From: Actinernus sp. WN-2022
Taxonomy: Eukaryota > Cnidaria > Anthozoa > Actiniaria > Actinernidae
NCBI GenBank assembly: GCA_030867875.1
Contig: JAOWCC010000916.1
Coordinates: 876,001 to 940,000 of the forward strand
Reading direction: 5' to 3'
Length of the DNA: 64,000 bases
Shown piece after piece: positions 21,391 to 33,495 of the stretch (the stretch's first letter is position 1; each line of letters opens with the position of its first letter). Made by a program: the position numbers and the translations under genes. The notes under the pieces were generated by a model. The model was given only the letters and a program-made list of their open reading frames with translations. It searched no databases and was not told the origin of the DNA.

Positions 21391-22464
21391 ATGTCGGACA
21401 AGTCTCTCAAGCGTAAGATTGCTACTAAATCTTTGGAGGAGAAATACAAAGCTCTCAAAGATATTAAGAAAGGCGTAGCAAAGAAAGAGGTAGCAAAAAA
21501 GTATGGCGTTCCTTTAAACACTTTATCCACGTGGGCGAAGAGCAAAGAGAAGATTTCAGCTGCTTTCGAGAATGGTAAAAGTACACTGAAGCTGAAAGGC
21601 GCAAGTTTTGATAAAGCTATATACAGGTGGTTTATAAATGCAAGAGAGCGAAATGTTCCAGTTAGCGGTACGTTGCTTAAAGAGAAGGCAGTTCTATTTG
21701 CGAAAGAGCTCCAGATTGAAGATTTTAAGGGTTCCGATGGCTGGCTTGACCGTTGGAAAAAAAGACACACTGTCACGTTTAAGACTGTTGCTGGAGAAGG
21801 AAAGTCATGCACCCCTCAAATGACCGCATCTTGGGACGAGACAATTCTGCCAACAATTATTTCCAACTACAAGCTCGAAGACATTTTCAAAGCTGACGAA
21901 TTTGGCTTGTTTTATCAAGCTCTTCCCAACAAAACTTTGCATTTGAAGTCTGAGAAATGCGTGGGTGGTAAGCACAGCAAAATACGACTGACTGGTATGG
22001 CTGCTGCAAATGCAGTGGGCGAGAAGTTGCCCATGTTTGTTATTGGCAAATCTGCAAGACCACGGTGTTTCACTGGCGTTAGAGACATCCCCTGCCGATA
22101 CCGATCGCAGAAGAAAAGTTGGATAGACAGTGCTCTACTTGAAGAGTGGATCAGAGAGCTTGATAGAAAGTTTGTGGGAGAAGGCAGGAAAATTTCACTT
22201 ATTGTGGACAACTGCCCGGCCCACCCACACGTTGGAGGACTTAAAGCTACCCATTTAGTGTTCCAAACTTGTTTCAAACAAGATGAGGCCTTCAATGCTT
22301 TTCGTCAGGCGCTCCGTGAAACGGAACAGGCGTTTTTGGCCCTCGAACTTGAACGAAATTTATCGGATCTCGAGGCAGAATCATCTGGTAAGTATATACA
22401 GTTGAATCCCGATAACTCGAACCGTCGGGAACTCGAAGCTCGCGCTAACTCGAACCAAAATTGA
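21391..22464 (+). CDS. Tigger-like transposase, complete ORF
   Basis: First of the second higher-order set, with the AAGCTCGAAG variant. It is followed by AAAACTACTT in the downstream block and by the ACATTT change in the HIRAN relic shared with the monomer at 13167. Confidence 0.85.
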   Translation: MSDKSLKRKIATKSLEEKYKALKDIKKGVAKKEVAKKYGVPLNTLSTWAKSKEKISAAFENGKSTLKLKGASFDKAIYRWFINARERNVPVSGTLLKEKAVLFAKELQIEDFKGSDGWLDRWKKRHTVTFKTVAGEGKSCTPQMTASWDETILPTIISNYKLEDIFKADEFGLFYQALPNKTLHLKSEKCVGGKHSKIRLTGMAAANAVGEKLPMFVIGKSARPRCFTGVRDIPCRYRSQKKSWIDSALLEEWIRELDRKFVGEGRKISLIVDNCPAHPHVGGLKATHLVFQTCFKQDEAFNAFRQALRETEQAFLALELERNLSDLEAESSGKYIQLNPDNSNRRELEARANSNQN

Positions 22465-22820
22465 TTTCCCCTGGATTTGCGTCATACATTTAACGTAATT
22501 TTATCCTCCGTAACTCGAACCCTCGATAACTCGAACCTCCCGCTAACTCGAAGCAATTTTTATTTCCCTTCAGGTCATTTTCTTTATAATTTTACCCTCG
22601 AGAACTCGAACCTCGTTTATCAAGACGTAACGAGACAAAAACTACTTCAGAACATTGAATATATTTTGAAGCAGCATCTATTCTTTGTATTAACTTCTCT
22701 AGTTTCTTGGTTTTACGTTACATAAAACGTGTCAGTTCAGTCCTGTGAGAATATTGTACGTGATAAGCGGTGCCAGCAGGAATCAAAGGGAAACAAAGGA
22801 TCCATTCAACCCAGCTTTCA

Positions 22821-23215
22821 TCAAGCTTTGCCGCTTAGCTGTTTCTTTAAAATGTCAATACATTTCTTCTGTCCCTTGAAATGCAGCGTGCACGGCACTT
22901 GCATGCCTTCTCCATCGCCACGGTTAACTGCCTTGCCAGTTACCACCACAGTGCAGGAGTTCTGCTTATTGGCCCGCAAAAAGTAGAAAATAGTCTTTGC
23001 AAAACGGCCAGATTTGCCTTTCATTAAATGTCCAACAACTTCGCCAGAATGTAGCACACATACCGCATACTTGTCGACACTATTGCTTGGTTCTGGTACA
23101 GCGTTTAGCTCCTCAAGAAGCTCCGGGACCAAACTTCTTGGTACACATGATATCCTTTGATAAAAGAATCCAGGTCGTAAAAGACGATATTTTCAGACGT
23201 TTGCACGGAAGCCAT
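22821..23215 (-). pseudogene. HIRAN-like ORF relic
   Basis: Phe91 is Cys, as at 14597. Confidence 0.6.
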
Positions 23216-23446
23216 TAGGTAAACGTCAAGTTGCAGCTCCAAGCAGCTCTCAAATGCTATTTTAATACTGGACTGTGTAGTGTTTTACAGTCAAACCGGA
23301 TGTTCCTTTGCCGGTCACTTTCACACCTTGTAAAATTGTACAAAGACCCTTATGTTTTAGTTTGGCCATTGTTTCCGGTTATTGCAGTGAAAACCCACAT
23401 CATGCAGTACGCTTTCATTGAGGAATTTCAACAATAATGCTGGGTA

Positions 23447-24520
23447 ATGTCGGACAAGTCTCTCAAGCGTAAGATTGCTACTAAATCTTTGGAGGAGAAA
23501 TACAAAGCTCTCAAAGATATTAAGAAAGGCGTAGCAAAGAAAGAGGTAGCAAAAAAGTATGGCGTTCCTTTAAACACTTTATCCACGTGGGCGAAGAGCA
23601 AAGAGAAGATTTCAGCTGCTTTCGAGAATGGTAAAAGTACACTGAAGCTGAAAGGCGCAAGTTTTGATAAAGCTATATACAGGTGGTTTATAAATGCAAG
23701 AGAGCGAAATGTTCCAGTTAGCGGTACGTTGCTTAAAGAGAAGGCAGTTCTATTTGCGAAAGAGCTCCAGATTGAAGATTTTAAGGGTTCCGATGGCTGG
23801 CTTGACCGTTGGAAAAAAAGACACACTGTCACGTTTAAGACTGTTGCTGGAGAAGGAAAGTCATGCACCCCTCAAATGACCGCATCTTGGGACGAGACAA
23901 TTCTGCCAACAATTATTTCCAACTACAAGCTAGAAGACATTTTCAAAGCTGACGAATTTGGCTTGTTTTATCAAGCTCTTCCCAACAAAACTTTGCATTT
24001 GAAGTCTGAGAAATGCGTGGGTGGTAAGCACAGCAAAATACGACTGACTGGTATGGCTGCTGCAAATGCAGTGGGCGAGAAGTTGCCCATGTTTGTTATT
24101 GGCAAATCTGCAAGACCACGGTGTTTCACTGGCGTTAGAGACATCCCCTGCCGATACCGATCGCAGAAGAAAAGTTGGATAGACAGTGCTCTACTTGAAG
24201 AGTGGATCAGAGAGCTTGATAGAAAGTTTGTGGGAGAAGGCAGGAAAATTTCACTTATTGTGGACAACTGCCCGGCCCACCCACACGTTGGAGGACTTAA
24301 AGCTACCCATTTAGTGTTCCAAACTTGTTTCAAACAAGATGAGGCCTTCAATGCTTTTCGTCAGGCGCTCCGTGAAACGGAACAGGCGTTTTTGGCCCTC
24401 GAACTTGAACGAAATTTATCGGATCTCGAGGCAGAATCATCTGGTAAGTATATACAGTTGAATCCCGATAACTCGAACCGTCGGGAACTCGAAGCTCGCG
24501 CTAACTCGAACCAAAATTGA
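23447..24520 (+). CDS. Tigger-like transposase, complete ORF
   Basis: Second of the second set; carries the same variants as the copy at 15223. Confidence 0.85.
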   Translation: MSDKSLKRKIATKSLEEKYKALKDIKKGVAKKEVAKKYGVPLNTLSTWAKSKEKISAAFENGKSTLKLKGASFDKAIYRWFINARERNVPVSGTLLKEKAVLFAKELQIEDFKGSDGWLDRWKKRHTVTFKTVAGEGKSCTPQMTASWDETILPTIISNYKLEDIFKADEFGLFYQALPNKTLHLKSEKCVGGKHSKIRLTGMAAANAVGEKLPMFVIGKSARPRCFTGVRDIPCRYRSQKKSWIDSALLEEWIRELDRKFVGEGRKISLIVDNCPAHPHVGGLKATHLVFQTCFKQDEAFNAFRQALRETEQAFLALELERNLSDLEAESSGKYIQLNPDNSNRRELEARANSNQN

Positions 24521-24876
24521 TTTCCCCTGGATTTGCGTCATACATTTAACGTAATTTTATCCTCCGTAACTCGAACCCTCGATAACTCGAACCTCCCGCT
24601 AACTCGAAGCAATTTTTATTTCCCTTCAGGTCATTTTCTTTATAATTTTACCCTCGAGAACTCGAACCTCGTTTATCAAGACGTAACGAGACAAAACCTA
24701 CTTCAGAACATTGAATTTATTTTGAAGCAGCATCTATTCTTTGTATTAACTTCTCTAGTTTCTTGGTTTTACGTTACATAAAACGTGTCAGTTCAGTCCT
24801 GTGAGAATATTGTACGTGATAAGCGGTGCCAGCAGGAATCAAAGGGAAACAAAGGATCCATTCAACCCAGCTTTCA

Positions 24877-25271
24877 TCAAGCTTTGCCGCTTAGCTGTTT
24901 CTTTAAAATGTCAATAAATTTCTTCTGTCCCTTGAAATGCAGCGTGCACGGCACTTGCATGCCTTCTCCATCGCCACGGTTAACTGCCTTGCCAGTTACC
25001 ACCACAGTGCAGGAGTTCTGCTTATTGGCCCGCAAAAAGTAGAAAATAGTCTTTGCAAAACGGCCAGATTTGCCTTTCATTAAATGTCCAACAACTTCGC
25101 CAGAATGTAGCACACATACCGCATACTTGTCGACACTATTGCTTGGTTCTGGTACAGCGTTTAGCTCCTCAAGAAGCTCCGGGACCAAACTTCTTGGTAC
25201 ACATGATATCCTTTGATAAAAGAATCCAGGTCGTAAAAGACGATATTTTCAGACGTTTGCACGGAAGCCAT
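24877..25271 (-). pseudogene. HIRAN-like ORF relic
   Basis: Consensus form. Confidence 0.6.
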
Positions 25272-25502
25272 TAGGTAAACGTCAAGTTGCAGCTCCAAGC
25301 AGCTCTCAAATGCTATTTTAATACTGGACTGTGTAGTGTTTTACAGTCAAACCGGATGTTCCTTTGCCGGTCACTTTCACACCTTGTAAAATTGTACAAA
25401 GACCCTTATGTTTTAGTTTGGCCATTGTTTCCGGTTATTGCAGTGAAAACCCACATCATGCAGTACGCTTTCATTGAGGAATTTCAACAATAATGCTGGG
25501 TA

Positions 25503-26576
25503 ATGTCGGACAAGTCTCTCAAGCGTAAGATTGCTACTAAATCTTTGGAGGAGAAATACAAAGCTCTCAAAGATATTAAGAAAGGCGTAGCAAAGAAAGA
25601 GGTAGCAAAAAAGTATGGCGTTCCTTTAAACACTTTATCCACGTGGGCGAAGAGCAAAGAGAAGATTTCAGCTGCTTTCGAGAATGGTAAAAGTACACTG
25701 AAGCTGAAAGGCGCAAGTTTTGATAAAGCTATATACAGGTGGTTTATAAATGCAAGAGAGCGAAATGTTCCAGTTAGCGGTACGTTGCTTAAAGAGAAGG
25801 CAGTTCTATTTGCGAAAAAGCTCCAGATTGAAGATTTTAAGGGTTCCGATGGCTGGCTTGACCGTTGGAAAAAAAGACACACTGTCACGTTTAAGACTGT
25901 TGCTGGAGAAGGAAAGTCATGCACCCCTCAAATGACCGCATCTTGGGACGAGACAATTCTGCCAACAATTATTTCCAACTACAAGCTAGAAGACATTTTC
26001 AAAGCTGACGAATTTGGCTTGTTTTATCAAGCTCTTCCCAACAAAACTTTGCATTTGAAGTCTGAGAAATGCGTGGGTGGTAAGCACAGCAAAATACGAC
26101 TGACTGGTATGGCTGCTGCAAATGCAGTGGGCGAGAAGTTGCCCATGTTTGTTATTGGCAAATCTGCAAGACCACGGTGTTTCACTGGCGTTAGAGACAT
26201 CCCCTGCCGATACCGATCGCAGAAGAAAAGTTGGATAGACAGTGCTCTACTTGAAGAGTGGATCAGAGAGCTTGATAGAAAGTTTGTGGGAGAAGGCAGG
26301 AAAATTTCACTTATTGTGGACAACTGCCCGGCCCACCCACACGTTGGAGGACTTAAAGCTACCCATTTAGTGTTCCAAACTTGTTTCAAACAAGATGAGG
26401 CCTTCAATGCTTTTCGTCAGGCGCTCCGTGAAACGGAACAGGCGTTTTTGGCCCTCGAACTTGAACGAAATTTATCGGATCTCGAGGCAGAATCATCTGG
26501 TAAGTATATACAGTTGAATCCCGATAACTCGAACCGTCGGGAACTCGAAGCTCGCGCTAACTCGAACCAAAATTGA
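25503..26576 (+). CDS. Tigger-like transposase, complete ORF (Lys106)
   Basis: Third of the second set; carries Lys106 like the copy exactly 8,224 bp upstream. Confidence 0.85.
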   Translation: MSDKSLKRKIATKSLEEKYKALKDIKKGVAKKEVAKKYGVPLNTLSTWAKSKEKISAAFENGKSTLKLKGASFDKAIYRWFINARERNVPVSGTLLKEKAVLFAKKLQIEDFKGSDGWLDRWKKRHTVTFKTVAGEGKSCTPQMTASWDETILPTIISNYKLEDIFKADEFGLFYQALPNKTLHLKSEKCVGGKHSKIRLTGMAAANAVGEKLPMFVIGKSARPRCFTGVRDIPCRYRSQKKSWIDSALLEEWIRELDRKFVGEGRKISLIVDNCPAHPHVGGLKATHLVFQTCFKQDEAFNAFRQALRETEQAFLALELERNLSDLEAESSGKYIQLNPDNSNRRELEARANSNQN

Positions 26577-26932
26577 TTTCCCCTGGATTTGCGTCATACA
26601 TTTAACGTAATTTTATCCTCCGTAACTCGAACCCTCGATAACTCGAACCTCCCGCTAACTCGAAGCAATTTTTATTTCCCTTCAGGTCATTTTCTTTATA
26701 ATTTTACCCTCGAGAACTCGAACCTCGTTTATCAAGACGTAACGAGACAAAACCTACTTCAGAACATTGAATATATTTTGAAGCAGCATCTATTCTTTGT
26801 ATTAACTTCTCTAGTTTCTTGGTTTTACGTTACATAAAACGTGTCAGTTCAGTCCTGTGAGAATATTGTACGTGATAAGCGGTGCCAGCAGGAATCAAAG
26901 GGAAACAAAGGATCCATTCAACCCAGCTTTCA

Positions 26933-27327
26933 TCAAGCTTTGCCGCTTAGCTGTTTCTTTAAAATGTCAATAAATTTCTTCTGTCCCTTGAAATGCAGCG
27001 TGCACGGCACTTGCATGCCTTCTCCATCGCCACGGTTAACTGCCTTGCCAGTTACCACCACAGTGCAGGAGTTCTGCTTATTGGCCCGCAAAAAGTAGAA
27101 AATAGTCTTTGCAAAACGGCCAGATTTGCCTTTCATTAAATGTCCAACAACTTCGCCAGAATGTAGCACACATACCGCATACTTGTCGACACTATTGCTT
27201 GGTTCTGGTACAGCGTTTAGCTCCTCAAGAAGCTCCGGGACCAAACTTCTTGGTACACATGATATCCTTTGATAAAAGAATCCAGGTCGTAAAAGACGAT
27301 ATTTTCAGACGTTTGCACGGAAGCCAT
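26933..27327 (-). pseudogene. HIRAN-like ORF relic
   Basis: Consensus form. Confidence 0.6.
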
Positions 27328-27558
27328 TAGGTAAACGTCAAGTTGCAGCTCCAAGCAGCTCTCAAATGCTATTTTAATACTGGACTGTGTAGTGTTTTAC
27401 AGTCAAACCGGATGTTCCTTTGCCGGTCACTTTCACACCTTGTAAAATTGTACAAAGACCCTTATGTTTTAGTTTGGCCATTGTTTCCGGTTATTGCAGT
27501 GAAAACCCACATCATGCAGTACGCTTTCATTGAGGAATTTCAACAATAATGCTGGGTA

Positions 27559-28632
27559 ATGTCGGACAAGTCTCTCAAGCGTAAGATTGCTACTAAATCT
27601 TTGGAGGAGAAATACAAAGCTCTCAAAGATATTAAGAAAGGCGTAGCAAAGAAAGAGGTAGCAAAAAAGTATGGCGTTCCTTTAAACACTTTATCCACGT
27701 GGGCGAAGAGCAAAGAGAAGATTTCAGCTGCTTTCGAGAATGGTAAAAGTACACTGAAGCTGAAAGGCGCAAGTTTTGATAAAGCTATATACAGGTGGTT
27801 TATAAATGCAAGAGAGCGAAATGTTCCAGTTAGCGGTACGTTGCTTAAAGAGAAGGCAGTTCTATTTGCGAAAGAGCTCCAGATTGAAGATTTTAAGGGT
27901 TCCGATGGCTGGCTTGACCGTTGGAAAAAAAGACACACTGTCACGTTTAAGACTGTTGCTGGAGAAGGAAAGTCATGCACCCCTCAAATGACCGCATCTT
28001 GGGACGAGACAATTCTGCCAACAATTATTTCCAACTACAAGCTAGAAGACATTTTCAAAGCTGACGAATTTGGCTTGTTTTATCAAGCTCTTCCCAACAA
28101 AACTTTGCATTTGAAGTCTGAGAAATGCGTGGGTGGTAAGCACAGCAAAATACGACTGACTGGTATGGCTGCTGCAAATGCAGTGGGCGAGAAGTTGCCC
28201 ATGTTTGTTATTGGCAAATCTGCAAGACCACGGTGTTTCACTGGCGTTAGAGACATCCCCTGCCGATACCGATCGCAGAAGAAAAGTTGGATAGACAGTG
28301 CTCTACTTGAAGAGTGGATCAGAGAGCTTGGTAGAAAGTTTGTGGGAGAAGGCAGGAAAATTTCACTTATTGTGGACAACTGCCCGGCCCACCCACACGT
28401 TGGAGGACTTAAAGCTACCCATTTAGTGTTCCAAACTTGTTTCAAACAAGATGAGGCCTTCAATGCTTTTCGTCAGGCGCTCCGTGAAACGGAACAGGCG
28501 TTTTTGGCCCTCGAACTTGAACGAAATTTATCGGATCTCGAGGCAGAATCATCTGGTAAGTATATACAGTTGAATCCCGATAACTCGAACCGTCGGGAAC
28601 TCGAAGCTCGCGCTAACTCGAACCAAAATTGA
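27559..28632 (+). CDS. Tigger-like transposase, complete ORF (Gly258)
   Basis: Fourth of the second set, with Gly258 and the GAATTTATT downstream variant. Confidence 0.85.
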   Translation: MSDKSLKRKIATKSLEEKYKALKDIKKGVAKKEVAKKYGVPLNTLSTWAKSKEKISAAFENGKSTLKLKGASFDKAIYRWFINARERNVPVSGTLLKEKAVLFAKELQIEDFKGSDGWLDRWKKRHTVTFKTVAGEGKSCTPQMTASWDETILPTIISNYKLEDIFKADEFGLFYQALPNKTLHLKSEKCVGGKHSKIRLTGMAAANAVGEKLPMFVIGKSARPRCFTGVRDIPCRYRSQKKSWIDSALLEEWIRELGRKFVGEGRKISLIVDNCPAHPHVGGLKATHLVFQTCFKQDEAFNAFRQALRETEQAFLALELERNLSDLEAESSGKYIQLNPDNSNRRELEARANSNQN

Positions 28633-28988
28633 TTTCCCCTGGATTTGCGTCATACATTTAACGTAATTTTATCCTCCGTAACTCGAACCCTCGATAACTC
28701 GAACCTCCCGCTAACTCGAAGCAATTTTTATTTCCCTTCAGGTCATTTTCTTTATAATTTTACCCTCGAGAACTCGAACCTCGTTTATCAAGACGTAACG
28801 AGACAAAACCTACTTCAGAACATTGAATTTATTTTGAAGCAGCATCTATTCTTTGTATTAACTTCTCTAGTTTCTTGGTTTTACGTTACATAAAACGTGT
28901 CAGTTCAGTCCTGTGAGAATATTGTACGTGATAAGCGGTGCCAGCAGGAATCAAAGGGAAACAAAGGATCCATTCAACCCAGCTTTCA

Positions 28989-29383
28989 TCAAGCTTTGCC
29001 GCTTAGCTGTTTCTTTAAAATGTCAATAAATTTCTTCTGTCCCTTGAAATGCAGCGTGCACGGCACTTGCATGCCTTCTCCATCGCCACGGTTAACTGCC
29101 TTGCCAGTTACCACCACAGTGCAGGAGTTCTGCTTATTGGCCCGCAAAAAGTAGAAAATAGTCTTTGCAAAACGGCCAGATTTGCCTTTCATTAAATGTC
29201 CAACAACTTCGCCAGAATGTAGCACACATACCGCATACTTGTCGACACTATTGCTTGGTTCTGGTACAGCGTTTAGCTCCTCAAGAAGCTCCGGGACCAA
29301 ACTTCTTGGTACACATGATATCCTTTGATAAAAGAATCCAGGTCGTAAAAGACGATATTTTCAGACGTTTGCACGGAAGCCAT
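28989..29383 (-). pseudogene. HIRAN-like ORF relic
   Basis: Consensus form. Confidence 0.6.
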
Positions 29384-29614
29384 TAGGTAAACGTCAAGTT
29401 GCAGCTCCAAGCAGCTCTCAAATGCTATTTTAATACTGGACTGTGTAGTGTTTTACAGTCAAACCGGATGTTCCTTTGCCGGTCACTTTCACACCTTGTA
29501 AAATTGTACAAAGACCCTTATGTTTTAGTTTGGCCATTGTTTCCGGTTATTGCAGTGAAAACCCACATCATGCAGTACGCTTTCATTGAGGAATTTCAAC
29601 AATAATGCTGGGTA

Positions 29615-30688
29615 ATGTCGGACAAGTCTCTCAAGCGTAAGATTGCTACTAAATCTTTGGAGGAGAAATACAAAGCTCTCAAAGATATTAAGAAAGGCGT
29701 AGCAAAGAAAGAGGTAGCAAAAAAGTATGGCGTTCCTTTAAACACTTTATCCACGTGGGCGAAGAGCAAAGAGAAGATTTCAGCTGCTTTCGAGAATGGT
29801 AAAAGTACACTGAAGCTGAAAGGCGCAAGTTTTGATAAAGCTATATACAGGTGGTTTATAAATGCAAGAGAGCGAAATGTTCCAGTTAGCGGTACGTTGC
29901 TTAAAGAGAAGGCAGTTCTATTTGCGAAAGAGCTCCAGATTGAAGATTTTAAGGGTTCCGATGGCTGGCTTGACCGTTGGAAAAAAAGACACACTGTCAC
30001 GTTTAAGACTGTTGCTGGAGAAGGAAAGTCATGCACCCCTCAAATGACCGCATCTTGGGACGAGACAATTCTGCCAACAATTATTTCCAACTACAAGCTC
30101 GAAGACATTTTCAAAGCTGACGAATTTGGCTTGTTTTATCAAGCTCTTCCCAACAAAACTTTGCATTTGAAGTCTGAGAAATGCGTGGGTGGTAAGCACA
30201 GCAAAATACGACTGACTGGTATGGCTGCTGCAAATGCAGTGGGCGAGAAGTTGCCCATGTTTGTTATTGGCAAATCTGCAAGACCACGGTGTTTCACTGG
30301 CGTTAGAGACATCCCCTGCCGATACCGATCGCAGAAGAAAAGTTGGATAGACAGTGCTCTACTTGAAGAGTGGATCAGAGAGCTTGATAGAAAGTTTGTG
30401 GGAGAAGGCAGGAAAATTTCACTTATTGTGGACAACTGCCCGGCCCACCCACACGTTGGAGGACTTAAAGCTACCCATTTAGTGTTCCAAACTTGTTTCA
30501 AACAAGATGAGGCCTTCAATGCTTTTCGTCAGGCGCTCCGTGAAACGGAACAGGCGTTTTTGGCCCTCGAACTTGAACGAAATTTATCGGATCTCGAGGC
30601 AGAATCATCTGGTAAGTATATACAGTTGAATCCCGATAACTCGAACCGTCGGGAACTCGAAGCTCGCGCTAACTCGAACCAAAATTGA
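29615..30688 (+). CDS. Tigger-like transposase, complete ORF
   Basis: Carries AAGCTCGAAG, Asp258 and AAAACTACTT. It resembles the copy at 21391 but lacks the ACATTT marker, so the four-monomer rhythm breaks here. Confidence 0.85.
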   Translation: MSDKSLKRKIATKSLEEKYKALKDIKKGVAKKEVAKKYGVPLNTLSTWAKSKEKISAAFENGKSTLKLKGASFDKAIYRWFINARERNVPVSGTLLKEKAVLFAKELQIEDFKGSDGWLDRWKKRHTVTFKTVAGEGKSCTPQMTASWDETILPTIISNYKLEDIFKADEFGLFYQALPNKTLHLKSEKCVGGKHSKIRLTGMAAANAVGEKLPMFVIGKSARPRCFTGVRDIPCRYRSQKKSWIDSALLEEWIRELDRKFVGEGRKISLIVDNCPAHPHVGGLKATHLVFQTCFKQDEAFNAFRQALRETEQAFLALELERNLSDLEAESSGKYIQLNPDNSNRRELEARANSNQN

Positions 30689-31044
30689 TTTCCCCTGGAT
30701 TTGCGTCATACATTTAACGTAATTTTATCCTCCGTAACTCGAACCCTCGATAACTCGAACCTCCCGCTAACTCGAAGCAATTTTTATTTCCCTTCAGGTC
30801 ATTTTCTTTATAATTTTACCCTCGAGAACTCGAACCTCGTTTATCAAGACGTAACGAGACAAAAACTACTTCAGAACATTGAATATATTTTGAAGCAGCA
30901 TCTATTCTTTGTATTAACTTCTCTAGTTTCTTGGTTTTACGTTACATAAAACGTGTCAGTTCAGTCCTGTGAGAATATTGTACGTGATAAGCGGTGCCAG
31001 CAGGAATCAAAGGGAAACAAAGGATCCATTCAACCCAGCTTTCA

Positions 31045-31439
31045 TCAAGCTTTGCCGCTTAGCTGTTTCTTTAAAATGTCAATAAATTTCTTCTGTCCCT
31101 TGAAATGCAGCGTGCACGGCACTTGCATGCCTTCTCCATCGCCACGGTTAACTGCCTTGCCAGTTACCACCACAGTGCAGGAGTTCTGCTTATTGGCCCG
31201 CAAAAAGTAGAAAATAGTCTTTGCAAAACGGCCAGATTTGCCTTTCATTAAATGTCCAACAACTTCGCCAGAATGTAGCACACATACCGCATACTTGTCG
31301 ACACTATTGCTTGGTTCTGGTACAGCGTTTAGCTCCTCAAGAAGCTCCGGGACCAAACTTCTTGGTACACATGATATCCTTTGATAAAAGAATCCAGGTC
31401 GTAAAAGACGATATTTTCAGACGTTTGCACGGAAGCCAT
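31045..31439 (-). pseudogene. HIRAN-like ORF relic
   Basis: Consensus form. Confidence 0.6.
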
Positions 31440-31670
31440 TAGGTAAACGTCAAGTTGCAGCTCCAAGCAGCTCTCAAATGCTATTTTAATACTGGACTGT
31501 GTAGTGTTTTACAGTCAAACCGGATGTTCCTTTGCCGGTCACTTTCACACCTTGTAAAATTGTACAAAGACCCTTATGTTTTAGTTTGGCCATTGTTTCC
31601 GGTTATTGCAGTGAAAACCCACATCATGCAGTACGCTTTCATTGAGGAATTTCAACAATAATGCTGGGTA

Positions 31671-32744
31671 ATGTCGGACAAGTCTCTCAAGCGTAAGATT
31701 GCTACTAAATCTTTGGAGGAGAAATACAAAGCTCTCAAAGATATTAAGAAAGGCGTAGCAAAGAAAGAGGTAGCAAAAAAGTATGGCGTTCCTTTAAACA
31801 CTTTATCCACGTGGGCGAAGAGCAAAGAGAAGATTTCAGCTGCTTTCGAGAATGGTAAAAGTACACTGAAGCTGAAAGGCGCAAGTTTTGATAAAGCTAT
31901 ATACAGGTGGTTTATAAATGCAAGAGAGCGAAATGTTCCAGTTAGCGGTACGTTGCTTAAAGAGAAGGCAGTTCTATTTGCGAAAGAGCTCCAGATTGAA
32001 GATTTTAAGGGTTCCGATGGCTGGCTTGACCGTTGGAAAAAAAGACACACTGTCACGTTTAAGACTGTTGCTGGAGAAGGAAAGTCATGCACCCCTCAAA
32101 TGACCGCATCTTGGGACGAGACAATTCTGCCAACAATTATTTCCAACTACAAGCTCGAAGACATTTTCAAAGCTGACGAATTTGGCTTGTTTTATCAAGC
32201 TCTTCCCAACAAAACTTTGCATTTGAAGTCTGAGAAATGCGTGGGTGGTAAGCACAGCAAAATACGACTGACTGGTATGGCTGCTGCAAATGCAGTGGGC
32301 GAGAAGTTGCCCATGTTTGTTATTGGCAAATCTGCAAGACCACGGTGTTTCACTGGCGTTAGAGACATCCCCTGCCGATACCGATCGCAGAAGAAAAGTT
32401 GGATAGACAGTGCTCTACTTGAAGAGTGGATCAGAGAGCTTGATAGAAAGTTTGTGGGAGAAGGCAGGAAAATTTCACTTATTGTGGACAACTGCCCGGC
32501 CCACCCACACGTTGGAGGACTTAAAGCTACCCATTTAGTGTTCCAAACTTGTTTCAAACAAGATGAGGCCTTCAATGCTTTTCGTCAGGCGCTCCGTGAA
32601 ACGGAACAGGCGTTTTTGGCCCTCGAACTTGAACGAAATTTATCGGATCTCGAGGCAGAATCATCTGGTAAGTATATACAGTTGAATCCCGATAACTCGA
32701 ACCGTCGGGAACTCGAAGCTCGCGCTAACTCGAACCAAAATTGA
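31671..32744 (+). CDS. Tigger-like transposase, complete ORF
   Basis: Has the same variants as the preceding monomer and as the partial copy at the left edge of the window. It starts the block that parallels bases 1-3700. Confidence 0.85.
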   Translation: MSDKSLKRKIATKSLEEKYKALKDIKKGVAKKEVAKKYGVPLNTLSTWAKSKEKISAAFENGKSTLKLKGASFDKAIYRWFINARERNVPVSGTLLKEKAVLFAKELQIEDFKGSDGWLDRWKKRHTVTFKTVAGEGKSCTPQMTASWDETILPTIISNYKLEDIFKADEFGLFYQALPNKTLHLKSEKCVGGKHSKIRLTGMAAANAVGEKLPMFVIGKSARPRCFTGVRDIPCRYRSQKKSWIDSALLEEWIRELDRKFVGEGRKISLIVDNCPAHPHVGGLKATHLVFQTCFKQDEAFNAFRQALRETEQAFLALELERNLSDLEAESSGKYIQLNPDNSNRRELEARANSNQN

Positions 32745-33100
32745 TTTCCCCTGGATTTGCGTCATACATTTAACGTAATTTTATCCTCCGTAACTCGAAC
32801 CCTCGATAACTCGAACCTCCCGCTAACTCGAAGCAATTTTTATTTCCCTTCAGGTCATTTTCTTTATAATTTTACCCTCGAGAACTCGAACCTCGTTTAT
32901 CAAGACGTAACGAGACAAAAACTACTTCAGAACATTGAATATATTTTGAAGCAGCATCTATTCTTTGTATTAACTTCTCTAGTTTCTTGGTTTTACGTTA
33001 CATAAAACGTGTCAGTTCAGTCCTGTGAGAATATTGTACGTGATAAGCGGTGCCAGCAGGAATCAAAGGGAAACAAAGGATCCATTCAACCCAGCTTTCA

Positions 33101-33495
33101 TCAAGCTTTGCCGCTTAGCTGTTTCTTTAAAATGTCAATAAATTTCTTCTGTCCCTTGAAATGCAGCGTGCACGGCACTTGCATGCCTTCTCCATCGCCA
33201 CGGTTAACTGCCTTGCCAGTTACCACCACAGTGCAGGAGTTCTGCTTATTGGCCCGCAAAAAGTAGAAAATAGTCTTTGCAAAACGGCCAGATTTGCCTT
33301 TCATTAAATGTCCAACAACTTCGCCAGAATGTAGCACACATACCGCATACTTGTCGACACTATTGCTTGGTTCTGGTACAGCGTTTAGCTCCTCAAGAAG
33401 CTCCGGGACCAAACTTCTTGGTACACATGATATCCTTTGATAAAAGAATCCAGGTCGTAAAAGACGATATTTTCAGACGTTTGCACGGAAGCCAT
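33101..33495 (-). pseudogene. HIRAN-like ORF relic
   Basis: Consensus form. Confidence 0.6.

Larger units (their letters stand above)
13167..29614 (+). repeat. Four-monomer higher-order repeat, 8,224 bp, two copies
   Basis: Monomers starting at 13167, 15223, 17279 and 19335 share their private variants, in the same order, with those at 21391, 23447, 25503 and 27559. Markers: an A-to-C change giving ACATTT after the first of each set (14636 and 22860); Lys106 in the third (17279, 25503); Gly258 in the fourth (19335, 27559); and the TTTATT/TATATT alternation in the AACTCGAA block. The first members differ slightly (an AAAACT/AACCTA difference and one T/C change), so the copies are not simple assembly duplicates of each other. 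Confidence 0.8.
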
